A stretch of 64,000 nucleotides of DNA. Origin: Flavobacterium sp. CF108 (GTDB lineage: Bacteria > Bacteroidota > Bacteroidia > Flavobacteriales > Flavobacteriaceae). Made by a program: the position numbers and the translations under genes. Positions 33,010 to 41,007 of this stretch are shown in pieces. Position 1 is the stretch's first letter. Every line of letters begins with the position of its first letter. Below the pieces are notes generated by a model. It searched no databases. It was not told where the DNA came from and was given only the letters and a program-made list of their open reading frames with translations. The stretch is from contig NZ_FQWW01000001.1 of assembly GCF_900129795.1 (NCBI RefSeq), forward strand, positions 1-64,000. The letters run 5' to 3'.

Positions 33010-33040
33010 AAAAAACCAGTGTTTTAGGCACTGGTTTTTT
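33010..33040 (-). terminator. Terminator after the BlaI/M56 operon
   Basis: AAAAAACCAGTG and CACTGGTTTTTT form a perfect 12-bp stem with a 7-nt loop, 18 bases beyond the minus-strand stop codon at 33058. It separates the operon from the serine hydrolase gene. Confidence 0.9.
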
Positions 33041-33057
33041 ATCAATTGAAGGGATGT

Positions 33058-34887
33058 TTAGGATTTTTTATTATTTTCCTTTTCCCATTTTTTCAATTCC
33101 TTTTCACGTTGTTTCATGTCTTTCTCAAACTGCTTCATATCTTTTTCATGTTGTTTCATGTCAAGCTGATGCTGTTTCATATCGTTTTCATACTGCTTTA
33201 TGCTTCTTTCGTATTCTTTTGAATCTCTGCCATATTTGATTTCAACATCCTGGTTGAATTTATCCATATCAAAATTGAATTTTTCCATAGCAATTTCATA
33301 CTTCTCCATTTGTTTTTCAAAAATGGCTTCTCTCTGAGACATAATGGCTTCAACTTGTTTTTCGTAAGCAGAAAGATCTGGTTCAAAAGCTTCCATCTTT
33401 TTCTCAAACTCAGCCATTTCTTTTTCAAATTTAGCCCAAGCTACTTTATCTTTTGGACTTGCAGGAGCAACTGGCGGTTTTGGCATTTTTGACATGTCAA
33501 TAACTGGTGCAGGAGGCATTGGTCCAGTAGGGAAAACCGGAGCAATTGGTGCAACAGGCGGAGCAGGAGGAACTGGTGAAGAACGATCTTCTGGAGTAAC
33601 ATCATTTTCGAAGTTTCTTACTACAACGTCACTATTTTGAATTAGTACAGGGTGATCGATTTGATCATCAGTAACTAAGCTCACACTTTTTGTACCTTCT
33701 TCATCTTTGTCAATTACAATACTGCAGTCTTTTAAAGCTTTAGTACTGTTCATTTCAATAATCTGAACTTTACCGCTTTCTTTAACAACTCTAATTTTAA
33801 TAGCAATTAGTTCATTATCACTGTTTCTCTTAACATTCGAAATTTCTAAATCAACATTATGTTCTGATTTTAATTTTGCGGTTAAATCCTTTAATTCCTG
33901 ATCTGTAGTCGATTTTGTGATTTTATAAACTTCGCCATCTTGAATTATAGAGGCCAAAACAGCTTTTTCGGTCTTTTCTTTAAGTTCTTTTTTCTCCTGC
34001 GCAATTGTTTTAATTTGGAACAAGAGAACAAACGCTCCAAGTGCCGGAATTATGGCGTAATATTTCCAGTAATTCCATTTTTTTGATTGATTTTTGTTTA
34101 ACATAACAATTCGTTTTTTGATTAATGATTGGTAAAAATGATTGGTGATGGCAACACAAGTTTCATGTGTTGTGATTTTTAAAAGCGTGTATTGATATGC
34201 TTTTTTGTCTGATATTTTTTTAGCAGCTTCATTATCTGCAATGAATTCTAAATTTTGAAGAATTGCTTTTTTGTAAAGCCAGATAATGGGATTGAACCAA
34301 AACAGAATACAGAAAACCCTCGAAATAATTACATCAACGGTATGATGTTGATCGCTATGCACTTTTTCATGCTCTAAAATACTTTCTAATTCTGATTCGC
34401 TGTACATTGATGAGTTGTACACGATATAATCAAAATAAGAAAATGGTGCAATATTTTCTTCAACATCTACAAATTTGAAATCGGCCTGCTGTTCTATTTT
34501 TTTTCCTTTTAAAACAGAATTCAGACTGTAAAAATCAATTCCGAATTTTATCATAAAAGCAGCAAACCCAAGTGCGTAAATACCTAATGAAACCAGATTC
34601 CAGTTTATTTCAAAAGATTCTTCTTCAGCTATTTGCGGATGATAATTTGGAGTATAATGAAAGTTCACTGCTGAAGAATAGTCAACCGGAACCGGCGGAA
34701 CCGGATCAATCCAGACTACTTTTGTATAAACAACAAACGGTAAAACAATTGATGTTATTAAACCGGCTAGTAAAAACCATCTGCTGCTATTGAAAAAAGT
34801 TTCTTTTCGCAGTAAAAAAAAGTATGCAAAATAAAACAAAGCGATTAAACCACTTGATTTGACGATAAAAATGAAAAGTGCTTCCAT
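33058..34887 (-). CDS. M56 family BlaR1-like receptor protease, paralogue 2
   Basis: This protein has 609 residues from the ATG at 34887 (MEALF). An upstream TTG at 34932 would overlap the repressor gene and is less likely given the paralogue. Membrane helices lie near 1-20, 38-55 and 97-115, with a fourth near 290. The zinc site HEKVH is at 173-177 and the third ligand Glu214 is in NLEFIADNEAA. It lacks the penicillin-binding sensor of true BlaR1. After the last helix come ~150 residues, a Pro-rich stretch, and a long charged coiled coil with 7-residue repeats such as MKQHEKD and MKQFEKD. It presumably cleaves the neighbouring BlaI-type repressor when triggered. Confidence 0.88.
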   Translation of the reverse strand: MEALFIFIVKSSGLIALFYFAYFFLLRKETFFNSSRWFLLAGLITSIVLPFVVYTKVVWIDPVPPVPVDYSSAVNFHYTPNYHPQIAEEESFEINWNLVSLGIYALGFAAFMIKFGIDFYSLNSVLKGKKIEQQADFKFVDVEENIAPFSYFDYIVYNSSMYSESELESILEHEKVHSDQHHTVDVIISRVFCILFWFNPIIWLYKKAILQNLEFIADNEAAKKISDKKAYQYTLLKITTHETCVAITNHFYQSLIKKRIVMLNKNQSKKWNYWKYYAIIPALGAFVLLFQIKTIAQEKKELKEKTEKAVLASIIQDGEVYKITKSTTDQELKDLTAKLKSEHNVDLEISNVKRNSDNELIAIKIRVVKESGKVQIIEMNSTKALKDCSIVIDKDEEGTKSVSLVTDDQIDHPVLIQNSDVVVRNFENDVTPEDRSSPVPPAPPVAPIAPVFPTGPMPPAPVIDMSKMPKPPVAPASPKDKVAWAKFEKEMAEFEKKMEAFEPDLSAYEKQVEAIMSQREAIFEKQMEKYEIAMEKFNFDMDKFNQDVEIKYGRDSKEYERSIKQYENDMKQHQLDMKQHEKDMKQFEKDMKQREKELKKWEKENNKKS

Positions 34888-34906
34888 AATGATTATTTTT
34901 CTTCGT

Positions 34907-35275
34907 TTACTTTTTTTCGTTTGGATTTTCAATCATAGCCAGGATTTCGCGTAATTCATCTGCAGAGATTTTTTCTTCTTTGGCAAAAAACGAAACCATA
35001 TTTTTATAAGAGCTGTTGAAATAATTATCAATGGCTGTATTCATATACTTTTTACTGTAAGCTTCAAGAGTTACGGCAGGATAATATTGATGTGTGTTTC
35101 CAAAAGCATTATGCGCCACAAAACCTTTTTCTTCAAGATTACGAACTATTGTCGAAAGTGTATTATAATGCGGCTGATCTTCTGTAATTTCTGCCTGAAT
35201 TTCTTTTACAAAAGCTTTTTTGAGCCTCCATAAAATATGCATTATTTCTTCTTCTTTGTTGGTTAGTTTTTGCAT
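34907..35275 (-). CDS. BlaI/MecI-family repressor, paralogue 2
   Basis: This 122-residue winged-helix repressor starts MQKLTNKEEEIMHILWRL, and its recognition region is HYNTLSTIVRNLEEKGFV. The C-terminal dimerisation half (YKNMVSFFAKEEKIS) is where M56 partners cut BlaI. It differs from the copy at 36976 in only a handful of residues, so the duplication is recent or kept similar by conversion. The space upstream is just 32 bases and has no promoter, so it is transcribed with the gene before it. Its own M56 partner begins 19 bases downstream. Confidence 0.93.
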   Translation of the reverse strand: MQKLTNKEEEIMHILWRLKKAFVKEIQAEITEDQPHYNTLSTIVRNLEEKGFVAHNAFGNTHQYYPAVTLEAYSKKYMNTAIDNYFNSSYKNMVSFFAKEEKISADELREILAMIENPNEKK

Positions 35276-35307
35276 TTTCAGATTTTTAAAAAATTAGAAA
35301 CGATTTT

Positions 35308-36945
35308 TTAATCACGAGTTTCGATCTCAATTACACCATTTGCGCCTTTTTCGCCGTATTTGGTTATCGCCTCAACTCCTTTATAAACACTTACAGATTC
35401 AATTTTTTTTGTATCAATATCTTTAACATCAAAACTGCGAGGCATTTCCTTTCCGTTAACAATTACAAGACTTTCTAATACTTTGCCATTAGTTTTTGTA
35501 TCATTCGAAATTGCAATAATAGAACCATCGGTAGTTGTAATTACTTTAGTATTAGTTTTATTATCTGTATCAATAGTTACAGTAGTACTAATATTTGTGT
35601 TAGTATTACTATTAGTTTTTGTACTAGTATTAATATTATCGTTAACATTGGTATCAATTTTAGTGGTTAGTGTTTTGCTGGTTGCAGTTTTAGCATTATC
35701 AGGTTCAGAGGCATCTATAGAGCTGATTTTTTTACTAACAGCAACTTTAGTCTTTGCTTCGTCATCAGTTTGAATACCAACGCTTTTTTGGCCTTTTTCA
35801 TCTGTAGTAACAATTACTCCAAAATCTTTAATCGCTTTATCGCCGTTAACCTGAATAGATTGTGCTTGCTGCTTTCCATTTTTAATAGCAACTTTTAGTG
35901 AAGTTAAATAGTTCTCAGCATTTCTTTTTACATCAGAAACTTCAAAATCAACATTGTGAAGTTTTTTTAAATTTTCTTTAATTTTTTCCAAGTCTGCATC
36001 TGTAGAGCTTTTCTTGATTTTGTAAACATCTACAGATTTAATTTCTCCCGAAACTTCTTTTACAGTTTGTTGTCTTTCTTTTGCAACTACTTCAACCTGA
36101 AATAGTAAAACAAAAGCTCCAAGAGCAGGAATTACAACATAATACTTCCAGGAATTTCTTTTTTTTGATTGATTTTTGTTTAACATGACAATTCGTTTTT
36201 TGATTAATGATTGATAAAAATGATTGGTAATGGCAACACAGCTTTCGTGTGTTGTTATTTTTAAAAGCGTGTATTGGTACGCTTTTTTATCTGATATTTT
36301 TTTAGCGGCTTCTTTATCGGCAATAAATTCTAAATTCTGAATAATTGCCTTTTTATAAAGCCATATAATAGGATTGAACCAAAAAAGCATACAAAAAGCT
36401 CGTGATATCAAAACGTCAACAGTATGATTTTGATCGCTGTGCACTTTTTCATGTTCAATAATATTTTCTAATTCTGCAGACGTGTACATTGATGAGTTGT
36501 ATACGATATACTCGAAATAAGAAAAAGGAGGAATATTTTCGTTTGTATCAATAAATTTGAAATCAGCCTGTTGATGTACTTTTTTTCCTTTTAAAATAGA
36601 ATTTAAACTATAAAAATCCATTGCAAATTTTATCAGAAAAACTAAAAGGCCAATACAATAAATGGATAACATAACGTAGATCCAATTTATTTCAAAAGAT
36701 TTGTTTTCAGTATTTTGGATAAGATTTGTACCAGAAAAATCTATGTTTGGAATAGGAGTAGGGTTAACCCAAACAACTTTAGTATAAACTACAAGAGGAA
36801 GTACAACGGAGGTAATTAAACCCGTAAGTAAAAACCATCTATTGCTAGTAAAGAAAGTTTCTTTTCGAAGTAAAAAATAATAGGCACAGTAAAATAATGC
36901 CACTAAGCCAGCCGATTTTGCGATATAAACAAATATTGATTCCAT
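35308..36945 (-). CDS. M56 family BlaR1-like receptor protease with TonB-plug-like tail, paralogue 1
   Basis: This protein has 545 residues from the ATG at 36945 (MESIF); an ATG three codons upstream is the alternative. The membrane and protease part (1-290) closely matches paralogue 2, with HEKVH at 165-169. The periplasmic part then differs. A Thr/Asn-rich low-complexity linker lies at about 420-470. The C-terminal 60 residues (NGKEMPRSFDVKDIDTKKI; SVYKGVEAITKYGEKGANG) resemble the plug domain start of TonB-dependent receptors. The sensed signal is unknown. It lies between the two repressor genes. Confidence 0.88.
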   Translation of the reverse strand: MESIFVYIAKSAGLVALFYCAYYFLLRKETFFTSNRWFLLTGLITSVVLPLVVYTKVVWVNPTPIPNIDFSGTNLIQNTENKSFEINWIYVMLSIYCIGLLVFLIKFAMDFYSLNSILKGKKVHQQADFKFIDTNENIPPFSYFEYIVYNSSMYTSAELENIIEHEKVHSDQNHTVDVLISRAFCMLFWFNPIIWLYKKAIIQNLEFIADKEAAKKISDKKAYQYTLLKITTHESCVAITNHFYQSLIKKRIVMLNKNQSKKRNSWKYYVVIPALGAFVLLFQVEVVAKERQQTVKEVSGEIKSVDVYKIKKSSTDADLEKIKENLKKLHNVDFEVSDVKRNAENYLTSLKVAIKNGKQQAQSIQVNGDKAIKDFGVIVTTDEKGQKSVGIQTDDEAKTKVAVSKKISSIDASEPDNAKTATSKTLTTKIDTNVNDNINTSTKTNSNTNTNISTTVTIDTDNKTNTKVITTTDGSIIAISNDTKTNGKVLESLVIVNGKEMPRSFDVKDIDTKKIESVSVYKGVEAITKYGEKGANGVIEIETRD

Positions 36946-36975
36946 AACTATCATTTTTCTTCGTCTATTTTACTG

Positions 36976-37344
36976 TTATTTATTGTCTTTTGGATTTTCG
37001 ATCATTGCCAGAATTTCGCGTAATTCATCTGCAGAAATTTTTTCTTCTTTGGCAAAAAACGAAACCATATTTTTATACGAACTGTTGAAATAATTGTCAA
37101 TAGCCGTTTTCATATATTTTTTGCTGTATGCTTCAAGAGTTACTGCTGGATAATATTGATGTGTATTTCCAAAAGCATTATGTGCTACAAAACCTTTTTC
37201 TTCCAGATTTCTAACAATTGTCGAAAGTGTATTATAATGCGGCTGGTCTTCCGTTATCTCTGCCTGAATTTCTTTTACGAATGCTTTTTTAAGCTTCCAT
37301 AAAATCTGCATTATCTCTTCTTCTTTGTTGGTTAACTTTTGCAT
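36976..37344 (-). CDS. BlaI/MecI-family repressor, paralogue 1
   Basis: This 122-residue winged-helix repressor is the first gene of the four-gene unit (repressor, M56, repressor, M56). The start MQKLTNKEEEIMQILWKL and the recognition helix HYNTLSTIVRNLEEKG are standard for BlaI. The promoter directly upstream carries two dyads of the AACTA...TAGTT type placed over the -33 region and spacer, so the operon is very probably autorepressed. The family acts as a dimer that is released when the M56 partner cleaves it. Confidence 0.94.
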   Translation of the reverse strand: MQKLTNKEEEIMQILWKLKKAFVKEIQAEITEDQPHYNTLSTIVRNLEEKGFVAHNAFGNTHQYYPAVTLEAYSKKYMKTAIDNYFNSSYKNMVSFFAKEEKISADELREILAMIENPKDNK

Positions 37345-37361
37345 GTTTTCTAATTTTAATT

Positions 37362-37392
37362 CAAACCTACAACTATTTTTTTAGTTACACAA
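37362..37392 (-). promoter_or_regulatory. Promoter of the BlaI/M56 operon
   Basis: Read on the minus strand: TTG (37392-37390), a 20-nt spacer, then TAGGTTTG (37369-37362). This fits the Bacteroidota consensus. The -7 box lies 18 bases before the repressor start codon. Confidence 0.78.
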
Positions 37393-37406
37393 CTATAAAT
37401 ATAGTT
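37371..37406. promoter_or_regulatory. Double operator for the BlaI-type repressor
   Basis: Dyad 1 is AACTA...TAGTT at 37371-37386. Dyad 2 is AACTATA-AA-TATAGTT at 37391-37406. They are spaced exactly 20 bases apart, about two helix turns. Dyad 1 fills the promoter spacer and dyad 2 covers the -33 TTG. A further half-site TAACTA follows at about 37410. Bound dimers would block RNA polymerase. Confidence 0.75.
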
Positions 37407-37511
37407 ATTTAACTAAAAATTTCGTTTTATGGTAAACTAAAAGCATAGAAAAGCTATTCAGAATCAAAGTTAATGATTTGAATTATAATGATTTATGTGT
37501 AAAAGTTAAAT

Positions 37512-38729
37512 TTATTTATTTTTCTCCAGAAGTAAAGCTTTTCTAATCCAAAGGCAGCAAAGAGTCGCCATGATTCCGATAGACGCCATAAAAAGCCAGT
37601 TTTTTTGATAGCCAAAATGGTCAGCAATTCCAAAACCAAGTTTAGTACTAAATATATGAGCCAAGCTAAAACTCATTGTATACAAAGCCATATAACGCCC
37701 TTCCTGACCACGCGGTGCACGGCTTAAAGCAAATGCATTAGAAAAAGGAAAGGTTAAGATCTCTCCAATTGAAATACAAATCATGCTGATAACCAGGATT
37801 CCGGCCCAAACATTAATCAACAATAAAAAGAAACTTAATGCCATTACAAATGATCCTATAATGATGATTTTGATTTTTGGAAAACCTTTTCTTTCCATAA
37901 AACCAACGGTTGGCATTTCTAAAGCAAAAATCAAAAGCCCGTTTAAAGTCATTAAAAGTCCGGTTTGAAATTCGTTTAAACCATATTGCTTATGATGATA
38001 TAAAGGTAAAGTTGTAAAAAGCTGAAAGAAAATAATTGCAGTAACAAAACTCACAAATAAGAAAGCCCAGAATATTTTATCGTGAAATACTGATTTTACA
38101 TTCAATACACTTTCGATTTTATCATCATGATCGACCTTTTTCTTTTCCTTAACTAATAAAGCAAAAATCGATATGGAAATAATACACGAAGCACCATCAA
38201 CCCAAAACAAACCAGAATACCCCATTCCCATAATAATCAAACCTCCAAGAGCTGGTCCTGCAGCAAATCCTAAATTTACGGCAAGACGAACCAGCGTTAA
38301 AGCACGAGTTCTGTTTTCTGGTTTTGCATAAGCGCCCAAGGATACAAACATGGCAGGACGAAACATATCGGCAATTGTCATTAATACAAACATTGCAATA
38401 CACAGCCCCCAGAAAGAGGTAATATATTGAACAAAGAAAAGTGATACTCCGCTGGTAAACAGACTGAAAACCATTATTTTGTAAAACCCGATTTTATCAG
38501 AAAGTTTCCCTCCAAGCCACGAACCCAGCATAGAACCCAAACCAAATGAAACCATAATCCAGCTTACCTGATCTAAAGAAAACTGTAAATCTTCATTTAA
38601 ATATTTTGCTAAAAAAGGCAGCACCATTGTACCGGCACGATTTATAAAAGTAATTAATGTAAGTATCCAAATTTCTCTTGTAAATCCTCTAAAATTGTTG
38701 AAGTAATGGTTTGCTGCAGTTTTAAGCAT
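37512..38729 (-). CDS. MFS transporter
   Basis: This 405-residue protein starts at the ATG at 38729 (MLKTAANHYFNNF); longer in-frame starts run into the divergent promoter region. About twelve membrane segments are visible. The MFS loop signature GSWLGGKLSDKIGFYKIMV follows TM2, and LTLVRLAVNLGFAAGPALGG marks TM5, as in drug:H+ antiporter-like permeases. Efflux of a drug or metabolite is likely, but no substrate can be named. It is divergent from the DUF1684 gene, with 98 bases between start codons. Confidence 0.88.
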   Translation of the reverse strand: MLKTAANHYFNNFRGFTREIWILTLITFINRAGTMVLPFLAKYLNEDLQFSLDQVSWIMVSFGLGSMLGSWLGGKLSDKIGFYKIMVFSLFTSGVSLFFVQYITSFWGLCIAMFVLMTIADMFRPAMFVSLGAYAKPENRTRALTLVRLAVNLGFAAGPALGGLIIMGMGYSGLFWVDGASCIISISIFALLVKEKKKVDHDDKIESVLNVKSVFHDKIFWAFLFVSFVTAIIFFQLFTTLPLYHHKQYGLNEFQTGLLMTLNGLLIFALEMPTVGFMERKGFPKIKIIIIGSFVMALSFFLLLINVWAGILVISMICISIGEILTFPFSNAFALSRAPRGQEGRYMALYTMSFSLAHIFSTKLGFGIADHFGYQKNWLFMASIGIMATLCCLWIRKALLLEKNK

Positions 38730-38827
38730 TATGGGTAAGTTATTTGCCACAAAGCTAGAAAACTTTGGCACATTAAGCGGTTGCTGCTTTGTTAATTTTA
38801 AACTATTTTTGCATAAAATTTCCAAAG

Positions 38828-39427
38828 ATGAAAAATTGTATTGCCCTTATTTTGCTTCTGGCTTTTAATTTTGGCTTTAGCCAAAGTAAATTTAGCAAGA
38901 CTGAAGCTGAAAAATTCCAAAAGCAAATAAACTCAGAATATGCTGATGCTAAGACAAGTCCATTAATGGAAGAAGATTTAAAGACTTTTAAAACTTTAGA
39001 TTTTTACCCAATTGATGGAAAGTATTTTGTGAACGCAAAATTTGAAAAAGCTGCAAATGAAAAAGTTTTCGAAATGAAAACTACCGGAACAAGAACACCG
39101 CAATATATAAAATACGGGACTTTATCCTTTACTATAAATGGTGTTGCAATGAAGCTGAATGTTTATAGAAACATTGAACTTTCTAAACAAAAAGAATACA
39201 AAGATCATTTATTCCTTCCTTTTTCTGATTTAACATGCGGTAAAGAAAGTTATATTGGCGGAAGATACATCGACTTAAAAATCCCAAAAGGAAAAACAAT
39301 TGCAGTCGATTTCAACCAGGCATACAACCCGTATTGTGCTTATAATCATAAATATTCTTGCCCGCTTGTTCCGCTGGAAAATGATTTAAAAGTAGAAATC
39401 AAAGCCGGAGTGAAAACATTTCATTAA
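38828..39427 (+). CDS. DUF1684 exported protein
   Basis: This 199-residue protein from the ATG at 38828 has a signal peptide ending at FSQ (residue 18). The family motifs are present: RTPQYIKYGTLSFTINGVAMKLNVY, LFLPFSDLTCGKESYIGGRYIDL, then DFNQAYNPYCAYN and CPLVPLENDLKVEIKAG. DUF1684 proteins are beta-rich and widely conserved in Bacteroidota, but no activity is established. The stop codon overlaps the start of the next gene (TAATG), so the two are translationally coupled. Confidence 0.9.
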   Translation: MKNCIALILLLAFNFGFSQSKFSKTEAEKFQKQINSEYADAKTSPLMEEDLKTFKTLDFYPIDGKYFVNAKFEKAANEKVFEMKTTGTRTPQYIKYGTLSFTINGVAMKLNVYRNIELSKQKEYKDHLFLPFSDLTCGKESYIGGRYIDLKIPKGKTIAVDFNQAYNPYCAYNHKYSCPLVPLENDLKVEIKAGVKTFH

Positions 39428-40077
39428 TGGAATTCTTTAATTTTCATACCCATCAATTTACAAATCAATCTAATATAGTAGAATTGGTGAATCAATATCC
39501 GCAGGAATTTGATTCGGCGATTCTGTTTTATTCTATCGGAATTCATCCGTGGCATATTAAGGAAAGTCAAATTGATTTAGAATTGAAAATTATAGAAGAT
39601 AAACTGCAAAGTGATAATTGTTTAGCAATAGGCGAATGCGGTTTAGACAAACGAATCGAAATTCCGTTAGAACTGCAGATTCTGGTTTTCGAAAAACAAT
39701 TGGCCTTAGCCGAAAAATATAAAAAACCAGTCGTGATTCATTGCGTTGCTGCTTTTCAGGAAGTGACAGCAATTAAAAAGAAATTAAAAATTTCTGTTCC
39801 GATGATTATTCACGGTTTTTCAAAAAACAAACAATTGGCAGAACAACTAATTAAAGACGGATTTTATATTTCTTTCGGAAAATATTTATTGAGAAATCCC
39901 GATTTAAAAACCGTTTTTCAGAATATCCCAAACGATCGTTTTTTTCTGGAAACCGACACAATTGAAGAGGGTATTAAGCAGGTTTACGATTTAGCATCAG
40001 AATATAAAAATATTACAATCAAAGAATTACAAGATATTATCTCAAGTAATTTTGCAGAAGTATTTGGGAGAAAGTGA
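39427..40077 (+). CDS. TatD-family metal-dependent hydrolase
   Basis: This 216-residue protein is somewhat shorter than standard TatD (~260). All five metal-binding positions can be seen: HTH near residue 7-9, Glu in IGECGLDK, His in VIHCVAAF, His in MIIHGFSKN and Asp in FLETDTI. TatD enzymes are Mg-dependent deoxyribonucleases; the short Bacteroidota forms are little studied. It is coupled to the DUF1684 gene by a one-base overlap. Downstream lies an AT-rich repeat tract and an inverted repeat. Confidence 0.9.
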   Translation: MEFFNFHTHQFTNQSNIVELVNQYPQEFDSAILFYSIGIHPWHIKESQIDLELKIIEDKLQSDNCLAIGECGLDKRIEIPLELQILVFEKQLALAEKYKKPVVIHCVAAFQEVTAIKKKLKISVPMIIHGFSKNKQLAEQLIKDGFYISFGKYLLRNPDLKTVFQNIPNDRFFLETDTIEEGIKQVYDLASEYKNITIKELQDIISSNFAEVFGRK

Positions 40078-40134
40078 TTAGTAATTAGTGAAAAGTAAAT
40101 AGTAAATAGTAAAAAGTAAAAAGTGAAATAAGTT
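40078..40134. repeat. AT-rich short-word repeat tract
   Basis: Degenerate words AGTAATTAGTGAAAAGTAAATAGT and AAAAAGTAAAAAGTG follow each other with a period near 7-8 bases, straight after the TatD gene. No coding potential; it leads into the inverted repeat at 40135. Confidence 0.6.
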
Positions 40135-40202
40135 TGTCACCCTGAGCGAAGTCGAAGGGCGCTCCAATAGGATGTTGGGCTTCGACTTCGCTCAGCCTGA
40201 CA
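40135..40202. repeat. Inverted repeat (GTCAGGCTGAGCGAAG family), copy 2
   Basis: The arms TGTCACCCTGAGCGAAG (from 40135) and CTTCGCTCAGCCTGACA (to 40202) belong to the same family as 25658-25726. They are complementary over 23 bp apart from two adjacent mismatches (CC against GG), with a 22-base loop. Confidence 0.88.
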
Positions 40203-40206
40203 GCAG

Positions 40207-40262
40207 AGAACTTGAAACTTGAAACTTTAAACTTGAAACTTTAAACTTGAAACAAAAGAAAA
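40207..40262. repeat. GAAACTTGAAAC-type repeat tract before tcdA
   Basis: The unit ACTTGAAAC / ACTTTAAAC is repeated about six times in a row. Relatives of it occur at 41015-41110 and, inverted, near 56100-56200. It ends ~30 bases before the tcdA start. Confidence 0.65.
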
Positions 40263-40290
40263 CAAACTAAAAAAAAACAAAAAATATAAT

Positions 40291-41007
40291 ATGGCAGAGT
40301 GGACAGAAAGAGCCGAGCTTTTATTTACAAAGGAAGGATTAGAAAATTTGCGTAATGCAAATGTATTAGTAGTAGGTTTAGGCGGTGTTGGATCGTTTGC
40401 AGCTGAATTTTTAGCAAGAGCAGGAGTTGGAAGTATGACAATTGTTGATGGTGACGTTGTAGATATTACAAACATTAACAGACAATTACCAGCTTTGCAT
40501 TCTACTGTGGGGGAAGCAAAAATTAAAATCGTTGGTGATCGATTAATGGATATTAATCCAGAATTGAAACTTACCCGCGTTCAGGAATTTCTATCTCCGG
40601 AAAGAGCTTTTGAAATCGTTTCTCCAGAATTTGATTATGTTTTAGACTGTATAGATAGTATTACCCCAAAACTTAATTTAATTATTGCTGCAAAACGCAA
40701 AAGAGTAAAAATCATCAGCAGTATGGGAGCAGGAGGAAAGATGCTGGCTTCTAAAGTAAAAGTGGGTGATATCTCTAAAACTATAAACTGTTATTTCTCA
40801 AAAGCAATTCGTAAGAGATTAAAAGCGGTAAATATCAACAAATTAAAAGTTGTTTTTTCATCTGAAATCCAAAACGAAAAAAGCCTAAAATTAACCGACG
40901 GAAAAAACTTTAAAAAATCTTTCTACGGAACAAACAGCTACATGCCCGGATTATTCGGCCTTCACGCTGCGGAAACGGTAATTCGCTATTTATTAAAGAA
41001 AGAGTAG
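40291..41007 (+). CDS. tcdA: tRNA threonylcarbamoyladenosine dehydratase
   Basis: This 238-residue ThiF/E1-like enzyme cyclises t6A37 in tRNA to ct6A in an ATP-dependent way. The nucleotide loop GLGGVGSFAAE begins at residue 29. The family motif DGDVVDITNINRQLPAL and the CIDSITPKLNLI segment match TcdA. The C-terminus ends with SYMPGLFGLHAAETVI, also typical. Gene boundaries are clear. It stands between two repeat-rich spacers and is probably transcribed alone. Confidence 0.92.
   Translation: MAEWTERAELLFTKEGLENLRNANVLVVGLGGVGSFAAEFLARAGVGSMTIVDGDVVDITNINRQLPALHSTVGEAKIKIVGDRLMDINPELKLTRVQEFLSPERAFEIVSPEFDYVLDCIDSITPKLNLIIAAKRKRVKIISSMGAGGKMLASKVKVGDISKTINCYFSKAIRKRLKAVNINKLKVVFSSEIQNEKSLKLTDGKNFKKSFYGTNSYMPGLFGLHAAETVIRYLLKKE

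Noticed and set aside
33054..33239. Plus-strand open frame opposite the coiled-coil tail
   Set aside because: It is an antisense shadow of the repeat coding region, with Cys/Phe/Ser-rich composition not found in real genes here.
33100..33250. 21-base tandem repeats that could look like a minisatellite or array
   Set aside because: They are in frame with the minus-strand M56 gene and encode coiled-coil heptads (MKQxxxD).
34888..34932. TTG start giving a 15-residue longer M56 paralogue 2
   Set aside because: It would lie inside the upstream repressor gene, and the paralogue starts at the corresponding MESIF/MEALF position.
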